A stretch of DNA of 64,000 nucleotides from Methanosarcina sp. DH2 (lineage in GTDB: Archaea > Halobacteriota > Methanosarcinia > Methanosarcinales > Methanosarcinaceae). A program made the position numbers and the translations under genes. Shown here one piece after another: positions 62,830 to 64,000 of the stretch. Under the pieces are notes generated by a model that worked only from the letters and a program-made list of their open reading frames with translations, did no database searches and was not told the origin of the DNA. The DNA lies in contig NZ_WJBI01000001.1 in NCBI RefSeq assembly GCF_020804225.1, positions 377,509 through 441,508 on the forward strand. Direction: 5' to 3'. Within the stretch, counting starts at the first letter, position 1, and each line of letters starts with the position of its first letter.

Positions 62830-63386
62830 TTATCTCGTAAGGCGAGAAGACCCCCTCCTCAGAAGATCCGGTTTACCGGATCGAACAGGTGGGGGATGGA
62901 AGCCGTCAACTTTCTGAAATCCTGCCGATAGTAAATCTGTTAATCTTAACATATTTTCAAAACATATATAATGCTAATGAAACGAGGAAACCGATACAGG
63001 ATTTACCCTAACAAAGAACAAAAAGTTCTTATGGAAAAACACTTCGGTAGTACTCGTTTCGTCTATAACAGACTTCTAAATATTAAATCTACATTATATA
63101 AAAAGTGTAGAATAAGTATTTCTGAATTTGATCTTAATAATCACTTGTTAGTTCTAAAAGAAATATATCCCTGGCTAAAAGAGATTAATGCCGGGGCACT
63201 TCAGCAAGCAAGCCGAAATCTAAATAAAGCTTTCACAAACTTTTTCAATTTCGGATTCGGTTACCCTCAAAGAAAAAGCAAAAAGGATCACCATTTTTCT
63301 TTCCAGCTTCCTGGAGAATGAAGCAGGAAGCACCTCCCTCAAAAGCTTGAGCCATCAGGCCAGAGCTTTAGGGAGGGGTAGTTCAC
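62830..63386 (+). mobile_element. IS200/IS605-family (IS1341-like) element, internally deleted
   Basis: The left end shows a small hairpin (CTCG-TAAGG-CGAG, 62834-62846), then a larger stem-loop with the perfect core GATCCGG-TTTA-CCGGATC (62864-62882). The right end shows CTCCCT...AGGGAG and AAAGCT...AGCTTT in one stem (63340-63376), then GTAGTTCAC. Between them is only the first third of tnpB. No tnpA. Such shortened copies with both ends can be moved by a TnpA elsewhere in the genome. Confidence 0.75.
62971..63321 (+). pseudogene. tnpB: tnpB (RNA-guided nuclease family), truncated after ~116 codons
   Basis: Only the N-terminal part of TnpB is left: RGNRYRIYPNKEQKVLMEKH (~4-23), FGSTRFVYNRLLNIK, then KEINAGALQQASRNLNKAFTNFF (in pieces ~70-92) and the block ending FSFQLP. 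The complete family has ~370-400 residues with a RuvC-like nuclease and a zinc finger; both are missing. The frame ends LPGE directly at the element's right-end structure, so a clean internal deletion removed ~270 codons. Start ATG 62971 or 62977, after a TATA-like CATATATAATG. Confidence 0.85.
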
Positions 63387-63404
63387 ACTTTAGATTCCTT
63401 GCAC

Positions 63405-64000
63405 TCAGGTTTTAGATACCTCTGCTCCGCTATTTTTGGCTCGAATCATCATTGTGACTCCGCCCACCGATTCGTCAAGCATTTTCTGGACTTCTGTTTG
63501 AAGCTGCCTGCCTTCTTCTCTGTTATCCACAAAAGCATAAACTACGGGCCCAAATGAACTTACTCCGGCTCCGTAACTCCGGCTGCGCATCAAAGAGGCA
63601 ATGTTCTTCACGAAGCCGGGCCAGATCGTACTCTCCCTTTTGTTAAAACCCACCGTCTGGACATGGTTTACTGCAGCTCCGAAGCTTTCGATATCTCCTT
63701 CTATCACTGCAGGCATCATTTTCATGAGTACCATGTGTGCAACTTCCCTAACCTCTTCTATCGGAAGGGGGCAGAATTCCTTAAACACATCGATTTCTTC
63801 CTGGTCGTGCATGCCTTTCTCATTTGGGATTGCAATGACTATATCCCAGTCAGGAAAATCTTCCCTGAAAAGTACAGGTCCGGGCGGCACCCTGCTGGCA
63901 GCCGATGGCATAAAACCACCTTTATCTTTGAATTTGTGCCCTCCGTCAACTATAAATCCTCCTTTCTCAAAAGCAGTTACCCCTATGCCTGAAGTTCCTC
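63405..64000 (-). CDS. mptG: beta-ribofuranosylaminobenzene 5'-phosphate synthase, C-terminal part
   Basis: The reading frame enters from beyond the window (5' end missing) and gives ~198 residues. It has GHMP-kinase-like sequence: GTSGIGVTAFEKGGFIVDGG, then PSAASRVPPGPVLFREDFPD, NEKGMHDQEEI, NHVQTVGFNKRES and SRSYGAGVSSFGPVVYAFVD. RFAP synthase condenses p-hydroxybenzoate (or pABA) with PRPP, releasing CO2 and pyrophosphate, the first committed step to methanopterin. An internal ATG at 63911 is not the start, as the family sequence continues past it. Confidence 0.88.
   Translation of the reverse strand, partial: GTSGIGVTAFEKGGFIVDGGHKFKDKGGFMPSAASRVPPGPVLFREDFPDWDIVIAIPNEKGMHDQEEIDVFKEFCPLPIEEVREVAHMVLMKMMPAVIEGDIESFGAAVNHVQTVGFNKRESTIWPGFVKNIASLMRSRSYGAGVSSFGPVVYAFVDNREEGRQLQTEVQKMLDESVGGVTMMIRAKNSGAEVSKT

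Overview
The window comes from a methanogenic archaeon of the genus Methanosarcina. Lineage markers are the methanogenesis-marker/component A2 cluster, a RamA-type corrinoid activase, the ablA/ablB pair for N-epsilon-acetyl-beta-lysine, a MEDS-domain histidine kinase, an archaeal SRP RNA, GGGP synthase, L40e, aIF5A and FEN1. Long AT-rich spacers and transposon remnants also fit the genus. No species call is attempted.

Layout. 1-678: cut-off, frameshifted IS5-type element. 679-4236: 3.5 kb spacer with no long gene, but with five tiny minus-strand ORFs that share the leader GTGGAGGGAA-N5-ATG; three of them lie in a tandem ~205-bp repeat. 4237-14225: two copies of a LolD-like ATPase / extracellular S-layer-like protein / MacB-like permease cassette, with a winged-helix regulator between them and a MEDS histidine kinase inside the second copy. 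14552-17890: two flavoproteins and an AtwA paralogue. 18483-21322: GGGP synthase, L40e and purB. 21323-22634: spacer with two copies of a ~95-nt element closed by a 12-bp terminal stem, probably a small-RNA pair. 22635-25190: RamA-like protein, SRP RNA, tRNA-Ser(GCU). 25372-31847: KaiC-like, secretion ATPase and FlaJ/TadC-like genes (an archaellum H-I-J-like set) plus a small exported protein. 31958-34255: ablB and ablA. 34829-39117: KefB-type antiporter, then a split DUF1538 pair with a PII-like gene. 39297-42436: RelE-type toxin-antitoxin, DUF2178/HTH pair, and two ~58-aa paralogues separated by a MITE. 42690-48474: agmatinase, aIF5A, aldehyde ferredoxin oxidoreductase, NUDIX, metalloprotease, AhpD-like protein. 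48618-55781: mmp7, 17, 15, 5, 6, 3 and atwA, all on the minus strand. 56031-64000: HAD protein, presenilin-like protease, small proteins, FEN1, CDF transporter, an internally deleted IS200/IS605 element, and the end of beta-RFAP synthase.

How the genes work together. The mmp/atwA cluster is the MCR activation set. ablA and ablB together make a compatible solute. Agmatinase next to aIF5A links polyamine metabolism to the hypusine-type modification of aIF5A. DUF1538 with PII looks like a signal-gated membrane system. The duplicated ABC cassette looks like a MacAB-type exporter in which an anchored extracellular protein replaces MacA. The least explained signals are the small-ORF array (1683-3358), the duplicated structured RNA (21.6-22.4 kb) and the ~58-aa paralogue pair with an operator-like palindrome on its TATA box.
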